From: an uncultured Flavobacteriales bacterium
GTDB taxonomy: Bacteria; Bacteroidota; Bacteroidia; Flavobacteriales_E; Vicingaceae
DNA: 64,000 nucleotides
Reading direction: 5' to 3'
Assembly: GCA_905479915.1 (NCBI GenBank)
Contig: CAJQOH010000024.1
Coordinates: 1 to 64,000, forward strand
The notes under the pieces were generated by a model. That model made no database searches. It was not told where the DNA came from and saw only the letters and a list, made by a program, of their open reading frames with translations. Shown here one piece after another: positions 17,303-26,527 of this stretch; the stretch's first letter is position 1, and every line of letters begins with the position of its first letter. The position numbers and the translations under genes are program-made.

Positions 17303-17926
17303 TTACTTCGAATCAAATAGTCCATGCAATTCTGCATCAATACCTTGTATGATTTGCCCTAAATCTTCAGCATTTTCAGAAAAGTTATTTGTATCAACAT
17401 CAACCACTAAGAGTTTACCTTGATCATATGTAGATATCCAAGCCTCATAACGCTCATTTAAACGCTTTAAATAATCCAAACGAATACTTTCTTCATAATC
17501 CCTTCCACGTTTTTGTATTTGATTAACAAGTGTAGGTACAGAAGCTCTTAAGTAAATTAAAACATCTGGTGGTTGTATAAAAGTTTCTTGAAGTTTGAAT
17601 AAAGAAAAATAAGTCTCAAAATCTCGAGTGGTCATTAACCCCATAGAATGTAAATTAGGTGCAAAGATATATGCATCCTCATACAATGTTCTATCTTGTA
17701 TTACATCCTTCTTATTTTCTCTTATCTCTTGAATTTTACTAATTCGACTTGTCATATAGTAAATCTGCAGATTAAATGACCAACGCTGCATATCATTGTA
17801 AAAATCATTCAAATAAGGATTCTCATCCACATCTTCAAAATGAGCATCCCAATTGTAATGCTTAGATAATAAAGTTGTTAACGTTGTCTTTCCAGACCCT
17901 ATATTCCCTGCTACTGCGATTAACAT
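17303..17926 (-). CDS. Deoxynucleoside kinase
   Basis: A 207-residue protein, the usual length for the bacterial dNK/dGK-dAK family. The P-loop GNIGSGKTT is at residues 7-15, the substrate motif EDVDENPYL at about 36-44, and the DRT motif (QDRTLYED, equivalent to the DRS/DR catalytic motif) near residue 97. A LID-like KRGRDYEESI follows. It phosphorylates deoxynucleosides with ATP in the nucleotide salvage pathway, in the cytosol; base specificity cannot be read here. It is the last gene of a minus-strand run with the GH3 gene and a secreted protein (51-bp gap), followed by a strong terminator. Confidence 0.92.
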   Translation of the reverse strand: MLIAVAGNIGSGKTTLTTLLSKHYNWDAHFEDVDENPYLNDFYNDMQRWSFNLQIYYMTSRISKIQEIRENKKDVIQDRTLYEDAYIFAPNLHSMGLMTTRDFETYFSLFKLQETFIQPPDVLIYLRASVPTLVNQIQKRGRDYEESIRLDYLKRLNERYEAWISTYDQGKLLVVDVDTNNFSENAEDLGQIIQGIDAELHGLFDSK

Positions 17927-17977
17927 AATTCAATTTTTAAAGAACTTAAAAATACAAAAAAATACGAGAGATTAATC

Positions 17978-18766
17978 TTACTCCTCAATTTTGTCAATAA
18001 ATAATTGATTCTCACTATCAACAATATAAATCATGTTATTTTCTACACGAACAAAAATAGATGACTTGTAAGTAAGTGGTTTAAATTTAGCCGTTTCTAA
18101 AGTGAAAAAATCATAAGACTCTATCACTCCAAATTTATTCGTATATATTAAATTTTTATCCTTTACTTGAAACGCAGTTGCCCCAACAATAGGTAATGTT
18201 TTTAAATAAGTTCCATAATTATCAAAAACCAAAATACCATGAGTAATGTCATTTAAATACAATTTATTATTGTACTCCACCAAGTAATTAGCTTGGATGT
18301 TTTTATTCAAAAGATTGGCTAAATTTCCTGAAGTATTTGTAGTTATTAGCTCTCTACTTTTTCTTATTAACTCAAAATGAACAGGATCATAATACCATAT
18401 TCCATCATTATAAGACCTACAAACTAAAGTAGTCTCATCCAACTCAAGATCTGTTAAATCTATTATTTCACTAGTTGGTGATAGCGTGTTATCAAGAATT
18501 AAAATCTTTGTAAAATCCTTAAAGTAAACCAAAATCTTTTGAGGATTACTTACATCCACATTCGCAATAACCCCTAAAACATTATTGCTATAAGAACAAT
18601 CCAATTCTCCTTCAATAGAATATTTTTTGATTTCAGTATCACCTACTTCATAATAATAACCAAACTGATCTGTAGTAATAGAATTTCCTTTAAAGGAAAC
18701 AGGTTTAACTTGAGCTAAAGCATCTCCAACAAATACTATTATTAATATGGTCAATAACTTTTTCAT
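17978..18766 (-). CDS. Secreted protein of unknown function, propeller-like
   Basis: A 262-residue protein with a short signal peptide (MKKLLTILIIVFVGDALAQ). The mature part has repeating short strands with aromatic and Asp/Asn turns (YYEVGDTEIKKYS, KILVYFKDFTKILILDN, GILVFDNYGTYLKTLP, NLIYTNKFGVIESYDF), as in beta-propeller or NHL-type proteins. No catalytic motif or sorting tail is present, so it probably stays in the periplasm. It sits 21 bp after the GH3 gene and 51 bp before dNK, most likely in one transcript. Similar three-gene arrangements occur in related genomes as far as I recall, but no function is known to me. Confidence 0.6.
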   Translation of the reverse strand: MKKLLTILIIVFVGDALAQVKPVSFKGNSITTDQFGYYYEVGDTEIKKYSIEGELDCSYSNNVLGVIANVDVSNPQKILVYFKDFTKILILDNTLSPTSEIIDLTDLELDETTLVCRSYNDGIWYYDPVHFELIRKSRELITTNTSGNLANLLNKNIQANYLVEYNNKLYLNDITHGILVFDNYGTYLKTLPIVGATAFQVKDKNLIYTNKFGVIESYDFFTLETAKFKPLTYKSSIFVRVENNMIYIVDSENQLFIDKIEE

Positions 18767-18787
18767 TTCATTTGTGTCTAACCAAAA

Positions 18788-20296
18788 TTAGACCATTTTA
18801 AGCAATTCATTCACATATTTACTATTATTAGACAACCTTGGTATTTTATTTTGTCCACCTAACTTATTATTCCTTTTCATCCAGTTGTAAAAAGTACCTG
18901 GTTTAAGTTGATGTATTTCTGGTTTACCCAACACCAAATTATTGAATCGTTTTGCTTCATAATCAGAATTCAATTGTTTCAATTGAGTATCTAACACTTC
19001 AGAAAAATACTCAATATTTAACGGAGTCTTCTCAAATTCAATTAGCCATTCATGTTTACCCGTTGATTTATCCTCTAAAAACTGTGGAGCTACCGTATAT
19101 TCTTTAATAATTGAATCTGTTTTTTCACAAGCTTTAGAAAGTGCAACTTCCGTATTTTCAATAATTAACTCTTCTCCAAAAGCATTGATAAATTGATTTA
19201 TTCTTCCTGTAACCTTAATTCTAAATGGATTCAAAGAAGTAAATACAACTGTATCTCCTATTACATAACGCCATAAACCCGCATTTGTAGATATTACAAC
19301 TGCATAGTTTTTATGTAACTCAACATGCTCCAAAGTTATTGTTTTAGGATTATCAGAGTCTAGCTCAGAAACATCTATAAACTCATAGAAAATACCATAA
19401 TCTAACATTAAGAGCATTTCTTCAACTTTACTTTGATCCTGTAAACCAAAAAAGCCTTCAGTTGCATTATAATTTTCGTAATAATTCAGTTGGTTTCCTG
19501 GAGCCAACTTTTTAAACTGTTCTTTATAAGGTGAAAAATTTACTCCACCATGCATAAACAATTCCAAATTAGGCCAGATATCCAATATATTTTCTGTCTT
19601 ATTAATTTCAAGAATTCTTTTGAGCAACACTAAAGTCCATGAAGGAACCCCTGAAATATTAGATACATTTTCTTTTGCAGTAGAAACAGCCATCTTCTCA
19701 ATCTTCTCTTCCCAATTGTCCATTATTGCAATGGACATTTTAGGAACCCTACGCTGCTCAACCCACATAGGGAAGTTTTTCATAATAATTGCCGATAAAT
19801 CTCCATAATAAGAGTTATTACTAAAAGAATTAATAGCACTACTCCCTCCTACTACTAATACTTTTCCTAAAATCAATTTTGATTCAGGATGGTTGTTATG
19901 ATAAATAGACAATAAGTCTTTACCTCCTTTATAATGACAATCTATTAATGACTCTTTACTTACTGGGATAAATTTACTTCTACCTGTTGCTGTTCCTGAT
20001 GATTTTGCAAACCATTTTATATCCGTTGGCCACAATATGTTTTGCTCACCATGCTTAATTCTGATAATTTGATCCTTTAAACTTTCATAATCTTGTAAAG
20101 GAACTCTGGAACTATAGGTCTTATAATCTTTAATTGATTTATAATCATACTTCCTACCCCATTCGGTATTCTTTGCTTTATCGATCAAATCAAAAAATAC
20201 TTCATTCTGTACATCGATTGGATATTTCATAAACAACTCCATTTGATGAATTCGTTTTTTTATAATCCAAGAAAAGACCGAGTTAATAAGCACCAT
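18788..20296 (-). CDS. GH3 family (auxin-responsive GH3-like) acyl-acid amido synthetase homologue
   Basis: A 502-residue protein starting at ATG 20296; a TTG one codon earlier is less likely. The adenylate-forming GH3 pattern is clear: KSSGTATGRSKFIPVS (about residues 93-108, ATP-binding P-loop like), YYENYNATEGFFG (the acyl-AMP motif region), and YVIGDTVVFTSLNPFRIKVTGR (the GD-x-V/I and hinge). Plant GH3 enzymes join amino acids to hormone carboxylates via an acyl-AMP. Bacterial members are common in Bacteroidota but their substrates are not established. It should be cytosolic. It leads the minus-strand operon and has a TAACTTTG promoter box just upstream. The family call is firm; the reaction is inferred. 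Confidence 0.9.
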   Translation of the reverse strand: MVLINSVFSWIIKKRIHQMELFMKYPIDVQNEVFFDLIDKAKNTEWGRKYDYKSIKDYKTYSSRVPLQDYESLKDQIIRIKHGEQNILWPTDIKWFAKSSGTATGRSKFIPVSKESLIDCHYKGGKDLLSIYHNNHPESKLILGKVLVVGGSSAINSFSNNSYYGDLSAIIMKNFPMWVEQRRVPKMSIAIMDNWEEKIEKMAVSTAKENVSNISGVPSWTLVLLKRILEINKTENILDIWPNLELFMHGGVNFSPYKEQFKKLAPGNQLNYYENYNATEGFFGLQDQSKVEEMLLMLDYGIFYEFIDVSELDSDNPKTITLEHVELHKNYAVVISTNAGLWRYVIGDTVVFTSLNPFRIKVTGRINQFINAFGEELIIENTEVALSKACEKTDSIIKEYTVAPQFLEDKSTGKHEWLIEFEKTPLNIEYFSEVLDTQLKQLNSDYEAKRFNNLVLGKPEIHQLKPGTFYNWMKRNNKLGGQNKIPRLSNNSKYVNELLKMV

Positions 20297-20313
20297 CAAT
20301 TTAGTATAAAGAC

Positions 20314-20321
20314 CAAAGTTA
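20314..20321 (-). promoter_or_regulatory. Putative -7 box of the GH3 operon
   Basis: TAACTTTG on the minus strand, 18 bp before ATG 20296. It is part of a three-fold AAAGTTA micro-repeat (20315-20334). Confidence 0.45.
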
Positions 20322-20404
20322 AAAGTTAAAAGTTACACTGTCAAAATCTTTAAGCTTTATAAACTTTACTAACTTGCATCTTTATAATATGATAAACAAT
20401 AACA

Positions 20405-21202
20405 ATGGAAATTACTGGTCAGCTTAGAAAAATGCACACCAACTTGGGTAATGAAGTGGAATATCAACTTCCTATCGGTGATGAACTAATTAATATGAAT
20501 CAATTTATAGGTAAAGAGATTACGCTTACTTATCAAAATAGAATTGAATGTGTTAAATGTGGAAGAGAAACGGTAAAATCGTTTAACCAAGGTTTTTGTT
20601 ACCCTTGTTTTAGAGACGCTCCAGAAGCTGCTGAATGGATTATAAAACCTGAATTATCAAGAGCTCATCTAGGAATTGAAGATCGAGATTTAGCTTACGA
20701 AGAATCCGTTCAATTAAAACCTCATGTTGTTTATTTATCATTGACCAGCGGAATGAAAGTTGGAGTAACTAGAGATACTCAAGTACCCACAAGATGGATA
20801 GATCAAGGAGCCGTTAAAGCGATTAAGCTAGCAGAAACTCCAAATCGCTATTTAGCAGGAATGATAGAAGTAAGCTTAAAAGATCATATGGCAGACAAAA
20901 CAAATTGGCGTAAAATGCTAATGAACATGTATCCTGATATTGATTTGATTGAAAAGAAAAACGAAACTAAAACATTGTTAGATCAAGAATATCATCAATA
21001 CATTACTAAAACTGATGAAATAATAGACATCAATTTCCCAGTATTAGATTACCCTGTAAAAGTAAAAAGTATAGGTTTTGATAAAGTACCAGAATATACC
21101 GGAACTTTAAAAGGAATAAAAGGACAATATCTTTTATTTGAAAACGGTATTGTAATGAACATTCGTAAACATGGTGGATACATCGTATCTTTAAAAGGGT
21201 AA
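20405..21202 (+). CDS. DUF2797 family protein
   Basis: A 265-residue protein. A four-Cys zinc-ribbon-like motif is present near residues 55-75 (CVKCGRE...GFCYPCF), followed by RAHLGIEDRD and VYLSLTSGMKVGVTR. The last is reminiscent of GIY-YIG-like folds, with TRWIDQGAVKAIKLAETPNRYLAG after it. These match the DUF2797 family, which has no known biochemical role. No signal peptide, so cytosolic. It lies divergent from the GH3 operon and 12 bp before the Kelch/T9SS gene, with which it may be cotranscribed. Confidence 0.82.
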   Translation: MEITGQLRKMHTNLGNEVEYQLPIGDELINMNQFIGKEITLTYQNRIECVKCGRETVKSFNQGFCYPCFRDAPEAAEWIIKPELSRAHLGIEDRDLAYEESVQLKPHVVYLSLTSGMKVGVTRDTQVPTRWIDQGAVKAIKLAETPNRYLAGMIEVSLKDHMADKTNWRKMLMNMYPDIDLIEKKNETKTLLDQEYHQYITKTDEIIDINFPVLDYPVKVKSIGFDKVPEYTGTLKGIKGQYLLFENGIVMNIRKHGGYIVSLKG

Positions 21203-21214
21203 AACCTCATTATT

Positions 21215-22522
21215 ATGAAAAAAATCCTAGTATTTCTACCTCTACTATATACAATCTTTGGGCAATCTCAAACAGCCGCAATACTCAATATTAATGAAGT
21301 AGCAAATATGCCAATGGCTATTTCAAACAATGCTGTTATTGAAGGCTGGGCAAATGATACTGCTTATCTATATTCTTTTGGAGGAATAGATTCCACTAAA
21401 ATTTGGTCTGGCATAAATAAAAAATCCTTCAGATATAATACAACAACAGACATTTGGGACACTATACCTGATTTACCCAATACAAATGCAGTAATTGCTG
21501 CTGGAGCCAGTTATGTTGACAGTATCATTTATATAATAGGAGGTTATCAAGTATTATCTAATGGAAACGAAATATCATCTAACATTGTTAACCGATTTAA
21601 TCCAAAAACAAATACTTATTTAAGTGACGGAGCTCCTATTCCTGTTGCAACAGATGATCATGTTCAAGTTGTTTATAAAGACAGTTTAATTTATGTAATT
21701 ACAGGCTGGAGCAATACTGGTAACATTCCTGATGTTCAAATTTACGATGCTCATAATGATACTTGGTTAACAGGAACAGCTATTCCAAACAATAATATTT
21801 ATAAAGCATTTGGTGCTTCTGGAACAATTATAGGAGATACTATTTATTATCATGGAGGAGCTAGCACTGCATTTAATTTTCCAGGACAATCTACCTTAAG
21901 GCGAGGTGCTATTGACCCTTTAAACCCTACACAAATTACCTGGACAAATCAAAACACAAACTATACAACTTATCGCTCGGCTTGTACTCAATTTAGTTCA
22001 TTTCCTTTTTGGTTAGGAGGTTCTGAAATTACCTACAATTACAATGGCATTGCTTATAATGGAAGCGGTGGTGTTCCTATTAAATCTACTAACCTGTTTT
22101 TGAATGCAGGTTTACTTGATTCAACATCAACTAATGGCGCAATACTTCCTATGGACTTAAGAGGAATCGCAAACGTAGGAACACATCAATATATAGCAGG
22201 AGGAATGTTAAACAATCAGGTTGTGAGTAATAAAACTTACCAAATTCAAATAGGAATCACTACATCGCTAAAAGAAGAACCAAACACAAAACATCGCTTT
22301 AATATATATCCCAACCCAACATCAAATCAAATTAATCTTGTTTTTCAAAAATCTGAAAACAGAACAATTCAATTACTGAATCTACTTGGAGAAGAAGTTT
22401 TGGCAATCAAAAGCAACAAGAATAATTTAAAGTTTGATGTAAGCTCCTATCCAAAAGGTATTTATTTGGTTACGGTAAAAACAAATCAAGAAAGAACTTC
22501 TAAAAAAATTATTATCCAATAA
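21215..22522 (+). CDS. Kelch-repeat secreted protein with T9SS type A tail
   Basis: A 435-residue protein. A signal peptide (residues about 1-19, ending FGQSQ) is followed by four or more Kelch-type blades (residues about 30-350): YLYSFGGIDS, IIYIIGGYQV, LIYVITGWSN, TIYYHGGAST, each with paired Gly and a following Trp-containing strand (DIWDTIPDLP, DTWLTGTAIP). A Por_Secre_tail closes the protein (FNIYPNPTSNQINLVF, GIYLVTVKTNQERTSKKI). It should be a beta-propeller protein exported by T9SS and released or anchored at the surface. Ligand unknown. It is the last gene of a short plus-strand unit and ends at a two-way terminator shared with the convergent neighbour. Confidence 0.87.
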   Translation: MKKILVFLPLLYTIFGQSQTAAILNINEVANMPMAISNNAVIEGWANDTAYLYSFGGIDSTKIWSGINKKSFRYNTTTDIWDTIPDLPNTNAVIAAGASYVDSIIYIIGGYQVLSNGNEISSNIVNRFNPKTNTYLSDGAPIPVATDDHVQVVYKDSLIYVITGWSNTGNIPDVQIYDAHNDTWLTGTAIPNNNIYKAFGASGTIIGDTIYYHGGASTAFNFPGQSTLRRGAIDPLNPTQITWTNQNTNYTTYRSACTQFSSFPFWLGGSEITYNYNGIAYNGSGGVPIKSTNLFLNAGLLDSTSTNGAILPMDLRGIANVGTHQYIAGGMLNNQVVSNKTYQIQIGITTSLKEEPNTKHRFNIYPNPTSNQINLVFQKSENRTIQLLNLLGEEVLAIKSNKNNLKFDVSSYPKGIYLVTVKTNQERTSKKIIIQ

Positions 22523-22550
22523 AAAAGGAGCTTTAAAAGCTCCTTTTTTA
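22521..22550. terminator. Bidirectional terminator between convergent genes
   Basis: AAAAAAGGAGCTTT and AAAGCTCCTTTTTT arms around TA, overlapping the Kelch-gene stop codon. Confidence 0.92.
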
Positions 22551-22553
22551 TTT

Positions 22554-23378
22554 TTAGTTTTTTCCGTTGGTCATGCCAGGGTCAATTTCAAAACTAACCT
22601 GTTGTCCAGCTAGTTTTTTTGCTTCTGTTTCTACAAATGTATCTTTCCATGATATAGTCATATTGGCAAATTGCATATCTGCAATTCTTCCAGGAATATG
22701 AAAAACAGCTTTAACCTTTATTTTTTCTCCTTTTTTAAAGATCAATTTAGGATCTGAACTCTTAACATCATTTGCGTACTCTTTATCAGTTCCGTCAACC
22801 TTAATTACCAATTGAGAAGGGTCAACTATAGCAATTTTATTTCCTTGATAAGTACATTCAAAAACTAAAGCAGCCTCTTGTGTTCTTAATGAACTCTTTT
22901 TAAGAACTAGTTTAAAGGCATCTGAAGAAATTGAATTTTTACTCGCTGGAACTTGAAAATCTTCCATTTCACTAGTTTTTCCTTTTACAGGAACTAAAGA
23001 AAGTCCATCTACTTTTAAACTAAACTTATCTACTTGAAATTGAGTATTTCCATTTGCTTGTAAAACCTTTTTCTTACTATCGTTTGGCTTGATTATAATC
23101 TTTTTCTTTTTCGGAGAAAACTCTCCAAAATCAAAGTTAAAAACAGATTTCCCTTTTCTAAAAATCAAAAAGTCATTGGTGTTATTACTAACCTTAACAG
23201 CCATTTTACAAAACTCAGCTTGAGATTGAATATCTGAAAAATCTAAAGTATATTCATCAGTTGATATTGATTCAGGCACTTTAAAATGATGTTCATACCT
23301 AGGGTCTTTTTTCTTTTGAGCATTTACAGTAAAAGATCCAATCAAAACTGCTGCTAGTAATATTGTAATTTTTTTCAT
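22554..23378 (-). CDS. Periplasmic or outer-membrane-associated protein of unknown function
   Basis: A 274-residue protein with a signal peptide (MKKITILLAAVLIGSFTVNAQ) and a Lys-rich mature start (KKKDPRYEHHF). The body is strand-rich and lysine-rich with repeated segments (FSPKKKKIIIKPNDSKKK, KLVLKKSSLRTQEAALVF), and no catalytic motif or T9SS tail is present. The pattern suggests one or two Ig-like beta-sandwiches. It lies 50 bp downstream of the M42 peptidase on the same strand and ends at a shared terminator. I do not recognise the family. Confidence 0.6.
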   Translation of the reverse strand: MKKITILLAAVLIGSFTVNAQKKKDPRYEHHFKVPESISTDEYTLDFSDIQSQAEFCKMAVKVSNNTNDFLIFRKGKSVFNFDFGEFSPKKKKIIIKPNDSKKKVLQANGNTQFQVDKFSLKVDGLSLVPVKGKTSEMEDFQVPASKNSISSDAFKLVLKKSSLRTQEAALVFECTYQGNKIAIVDPSQLVIKVDGTDKEYANDVKSSDPKLIFKKGEKIKVKAVFHIPGRIADMQFANMTISWKDTFVETEAKKLAGQQVSFEIDPGMTNGKN

Positions 23379-23428
23379 AGTCTTATTTTTAATTTTTCAA
23401 TTACATGGCAAATCACATGCCAATATTC

Positions 23429-24514
23429 TTATTTTAAATACCTAAAATCGTGATTATTTTTAATTTTTTGAACTGATTCATAAATTAATTTAATCACATT
23501 TTCTACATCTTCTTTATGCACCATTTCTACCGTAGTATGCATATACCTTAATGGTAAAGAAATTAAAGCTGAAGGAACCCCTCCTGTTGCATAAGCAAAT
23601 GCATCTGTATCTGTTCCTGTTGCTCTACTTGCTGCTGCTCTCTGAAAAGGTATTTTCTTCTTATCAGCTGCATCAATGATTAGTTTTAAAAGATTATTCT
23701 GTACTGCCGGACCATAGGTCAAAACAGGTCCCTGTCCTGCATGATTATCCCCTTCAACAATTTTCTTAATCATTGGAGTTTGGGTGTCATGACAAACATC
23801 TGTAACTATAGCAACATCTGGTTTAATATTCTGAACCATCATTTCAGCTCCTCTCAAACCAACTTCTTCCTGAACAGAATTTGTAATGTATAATCCAAAA
23901 GGTAATTTCACTTTATTTTCCTTTAACAAACGAGCTACCTCAGCAATCATAAACCCTCCTATTCTATTGTCCAAAGCTCTTCCAACATAATACCTATCAT
24001 TAAGTACCATAAATTCATCCTCATAGGTAACAACACAGCCTACATGAATTCCTAACTCTTCAACCTCCTCTTTAGTAACACAACCACAATCTAAAAAGAT
24101 ATTATCCAATTTTGGAGGCTCCTCTTTTCCTTTACGTGTGTGAATTGCTGGCCAACCAAATACAGCTTTTACAACTCCCTTGTCTGTATGAATATTAACT
24201 CTTTTTGAAGGAGCAATCTGATGATCTGAACCACCATTTCTTCTTAGATATATAAACCCTTTGTCAGAAATGTAATGTACAAACCATGATATTTCATCAG
24301 CATGAGCCTCAATAACAACTTTATACTTTGTTTTTGGGTTAATTATAGCTGCAACGGAACCATAGTTATCGACAAAATAATCATCAACATAAGGTTTAAT
24401 ATACTCCAACCATAATTTTTGCCCTTCAGACTCAAATCCAGTTGGTGCTGCATTATTGATATACTTTTCTAAAAATTGTAAAGATTTTTTATTGATAATT
24501 GATTTTTTAGCCAT
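23429..24514 (-). CDS. M42 family metallopeptidase (glutamyl/tetrahedral aminopeptidase type)
   Basis: A 361-residue protein starting at ATG 24514 (MAKKSIINKK); the frame could be extended to 24571 but that would run through the divergent promoter region. Metal-site motifs are in order: VVIEAHADEISW (His71, Asp73), GRALDNRIGG (Asp), VQEEVGLRGA (Glu-Glu), VTDVCHDTQTP (Asp), and a late LPLRYMHTTVEM (His). This is the two-metal M42 layout. M42 enzymes form large cytosolic complexes and trim peptides from the N-terminus after proteasome-like degradation. No signal peptide is seen. It is divergent from ribD. Confidence 0.92.
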   Translation of the reverse strand: MAKKSIINKKSLQFLEKYINNAAPTGFESEGQKLWLEYIKPYVDDYFVDNYGSVAAIINPKTKYKVVIEAHADEISWFVHYISDKGFIYLRRNGGSDHQIAPSKRVNIHTDKGVVKAVFGWPAIHTRKGKEEPPKLDNIFLDCGCVTKEEVEELGIHVGCVVTYEDEFMVLNDRYYVGRALDNRIGGFMIAEVARLLKENKVKLPFGLYITNSVQEEVGLRGAEMMVQNIKPDVAIVTDVCHDTQTPMIKKIVEGDNHAGQGPVLTYGPAVQNNLLKLIIDAADKKKIPFQRAAASRATGTDTDAFAYATGGVPSALISLPLRYMHTTVEMVHKEDVENVIKLIYESVQKIKNNHDFRYLK

Positions 24515-24576
24515 GTTTTTATAGTTACTTTTAAGGAAGATGAAATTAATCATTTTTCTTAGAAAAAGCACATTTG

Positions 24577-25668
24577 ATGACTATCGATATTGATAAGAAA
24601 TACATGAACTTATGTATTCAATTAGCAAAAAAAGGAATTCAAGACGTATCACCCAACCCTATGGTAGGTTGTGTTATTGTATACCAAGGAGAAATAATTG
24701 GACAAGGCTACCATGAAAAATATGGTGAAGCTCATGCAGAAGTAAATGCAATAAATAGTGTAACCGATAAAACTATTCTCACCGAATCTACGCTTTACGT
24801 TAATCTTGAACCATGTGCACATTATGGAAAAACACCCCCATGTTCCGACCTAATTATTGAACATAAACTTAAAAAAGTTGTTATTGGATGTGTAGATACC
24901 TATTCTGAAGTTTCAGGTAAAGGAATCAAAAAGTTAAAAGATGCTGGAATAAATGTTGTCAGCGGTATTCTTGAAGAAAAGGCCAAAGAATTAAACAAGT
25001 ATTTTTTCAACTACCATTCTAAAAAAAGACCCTATATCATTTTAAAATGGGCTAAAACTCAAGATGGTTTTATCGATGTAGACAGAACTGATGCTAAACA
25101 CCTTGAAGGTTTAAAAGAAACGGCTCGCATTAAAAATGATGGAAAGGCATACAACTGGATAACAACTGATGAATCTAAAAAATTAGTTCACCGTTGGCGC
25201 ACAGAGGTTCAGGCAATTATGATTGGAACCAATACAGCGTTAAACGACAACCCAAGATTAACTGCAAGAGCTGTGAATGGAGAAAACCCTTTACGCGTAA
25301 TTCTTGATCTTAATTTAAGGCTACCTAAGAGTTTAAATGTCTTTGATAGCAATACCCCAACGATAGTCTTTAATTATTTAAAAGATGAAAAATCTAATAA
25401 TTTAGAATTCATAAAAATTAATCCAAACAATCAATTAATTCCTGAAATCTTAACTGTATTGTACAATTTAAAAATACAATCAATTATTATTGAGGGTGGT
25501 GCTACACTACTTGAAACATTTATTGAAAGTAACACTTGGGATGAGGCTAGAGTTTTTACTGGAATCAAAGAATTTTCAAAAGGTTTAAAAGCACCTATCC
25601 TTCAAAAAACACCAAGTACATCACTTCTTTTTGGGGAGGATCAATTAGATTTTTTCATGAATGATTGA
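24577..25668 (+). CDS. ribD: Bifunctional riboflavin biosynthesis deaminase/reductase RibD
   Basis: A 363-residue protein from ATG 24577; a TTG just before it is unlikely. The N-terminal deaminase domain (1 to about 145) has the zinc site HAE (His53, Glu55) and EPCAHYGKTPPC (Cys80, Cys89), with NPMVGCVIV near the start. The reductase domain (about 148-363) has RPYIILKWAKTQDGFI, IMIGTNTALNDNPRLTAR and IIEGGATLLETF. It carries out the second and third steps of riboflavin synthesis in the cytosol. It overlaps the next gene by 8 bp, indicating one transcript and possible coupling. The other rib genes are not in the window. Confidence 0.95.
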   Translation: MTIDIDKKYMNLCIQLAKKGIQDVSPNPMVGCVIVYQGEIIGQGYHEKYGEAHAEVNAINSVTDKTILTESTLYVNLEPCAHYGKTPPCSDLIIEHKLKKVVIGCVDTYSEVSGKGIKKLKDAGINVVSGILEEKAKELNKYFFNYHSKKRPYIILKWAKTQDGFIDVDRTDAKHLEGLKETARIKNDGKAYNWITTDESKKLVHRWRTEVQAIMIGTNTALNDNPRLTARAVNGENPLRVILDLNLRLPKSLNVFDSNTPTIVFNYLKDEKSNNLEFIKINPNNQLIPEILTVLYNLKIQSIIIEGGATLLETFIESNTWDEARVFTGIKEFSKGLKAPILQKTPSTSLLFGEDQLDFFMND

Positions 25669-26527
25669 TATCCTTTTAACTATAATAGCTTTTAATATTT
25701 TAATCATATTATTTAAGCTATTTCCAAAATACGAAATAGACAATCTCCAAACACTAATTATCAATTATTTAGTTGCTGGTGGATTGAGTCTTTATTTTTC
25801 TGAACAAAGTTTTTCATTACCCTATATTTTAAACGCAACATGGGTTTTTCATGCAGTTGTTATTGGAATATTATTTATTGTAACATTCAATCTATATGCT
25901 AGCGGGACCCAAAAAGTAGGGATTGCCATAACGACAATTGCTAATAAATTATCATTATTGATTCCTGTAGGAGTTGCTTTAATCATTTATCCAAGTGAAC
26001 ACCTTACCTATTTCAAAGTAATTGGTTTTGCTTTAGCCATAATAGGGATTTACCTATCCTCTACGCAACATAAAAAACTCTCATTTGATAAAAAATACAT
26101 TTGGCTAATAATTCTTGTTTTTGTAGGACAAGGAATTGCTGATTCAATCTTTAATAATGCTCAAAAAATCGTAGTTAATGAAGCTGATAAAGGGTTGTTT
26201 TTTATGACATTATTATTTATAGCAGGCATCAGCGGAGTATGTATACTTTTAGGTAAATCGGTAAAATCGAAACCTAAAATTAAATTTAAAAACTTTATAG
26301 CTGGTGTAATTTTTGGCATTCCGAATTACATTTCAATACTTCTTTTTTTTAATGCGCTAGAAAATTCTGAACTGTCTGCCACACAGGTTTATCCTATTAT
26401 AAGTATGGGAGTAATCATTCTTTCAGCCTTGATAGGATTAATTTTATTTAAGGAAAAATTGAGCTTAAGAAATTGGCTAGGTTTAGGCTTTGCTATTTTG
26501 AGTATTTTTATAATTACATTTCTTTAG
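25661..26527 (+). CDS. EamA/DMT family transporter
   Basis: A 288-residue protein with about ten hydrophobic segments arranged as two halves of five, as usual for the drug/metabolite transporter superfamily. Typical features are the helix ends IGIYLSST and AILSIFIITFL and the pattern LSATQVYPIISMGVIILSALIGLILFKEKLSLRNWLG in the last third. It should be an inner-membrane exporter of a small metabolite; the substrate is unknown. It overlaps ribD by 8 bp, so it is cotranscribed with it. A role in flavin transport is possible but has no direct support. Confidence 0.85.
   Translation: MIDILLTIIAFNILIILFKLFPKYEIDNLQTLIINYLVAGGLSLYFSEQSFSLPYILNATWVFHAVVIGILFIVTFNLYASGTQKVGIAITTIANKLSLLIPVGVALIIYPSEHLTYFKVIGFALAIIGIYLSSTQHKKLSFDKKYIWLIILVFVGQGIADSIFNNAQKIVVNEADKGLFFMTLLFIAGISGVCILLGKSVKSKPKIKFKNFIAGVIFGIPNYISILLFFNALENSELSATQVYPIISMGVIILSALIGLILFKEKLSLRNWLGLGFAILSIFIITFL

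Noticed and set aside
24515-24571. 19-codon N-terminal extension of the M42 peptidase
   Set aside because: Extends through the short divergent region with ribD and adds residues not expected for the family; MAKKS start preferred.
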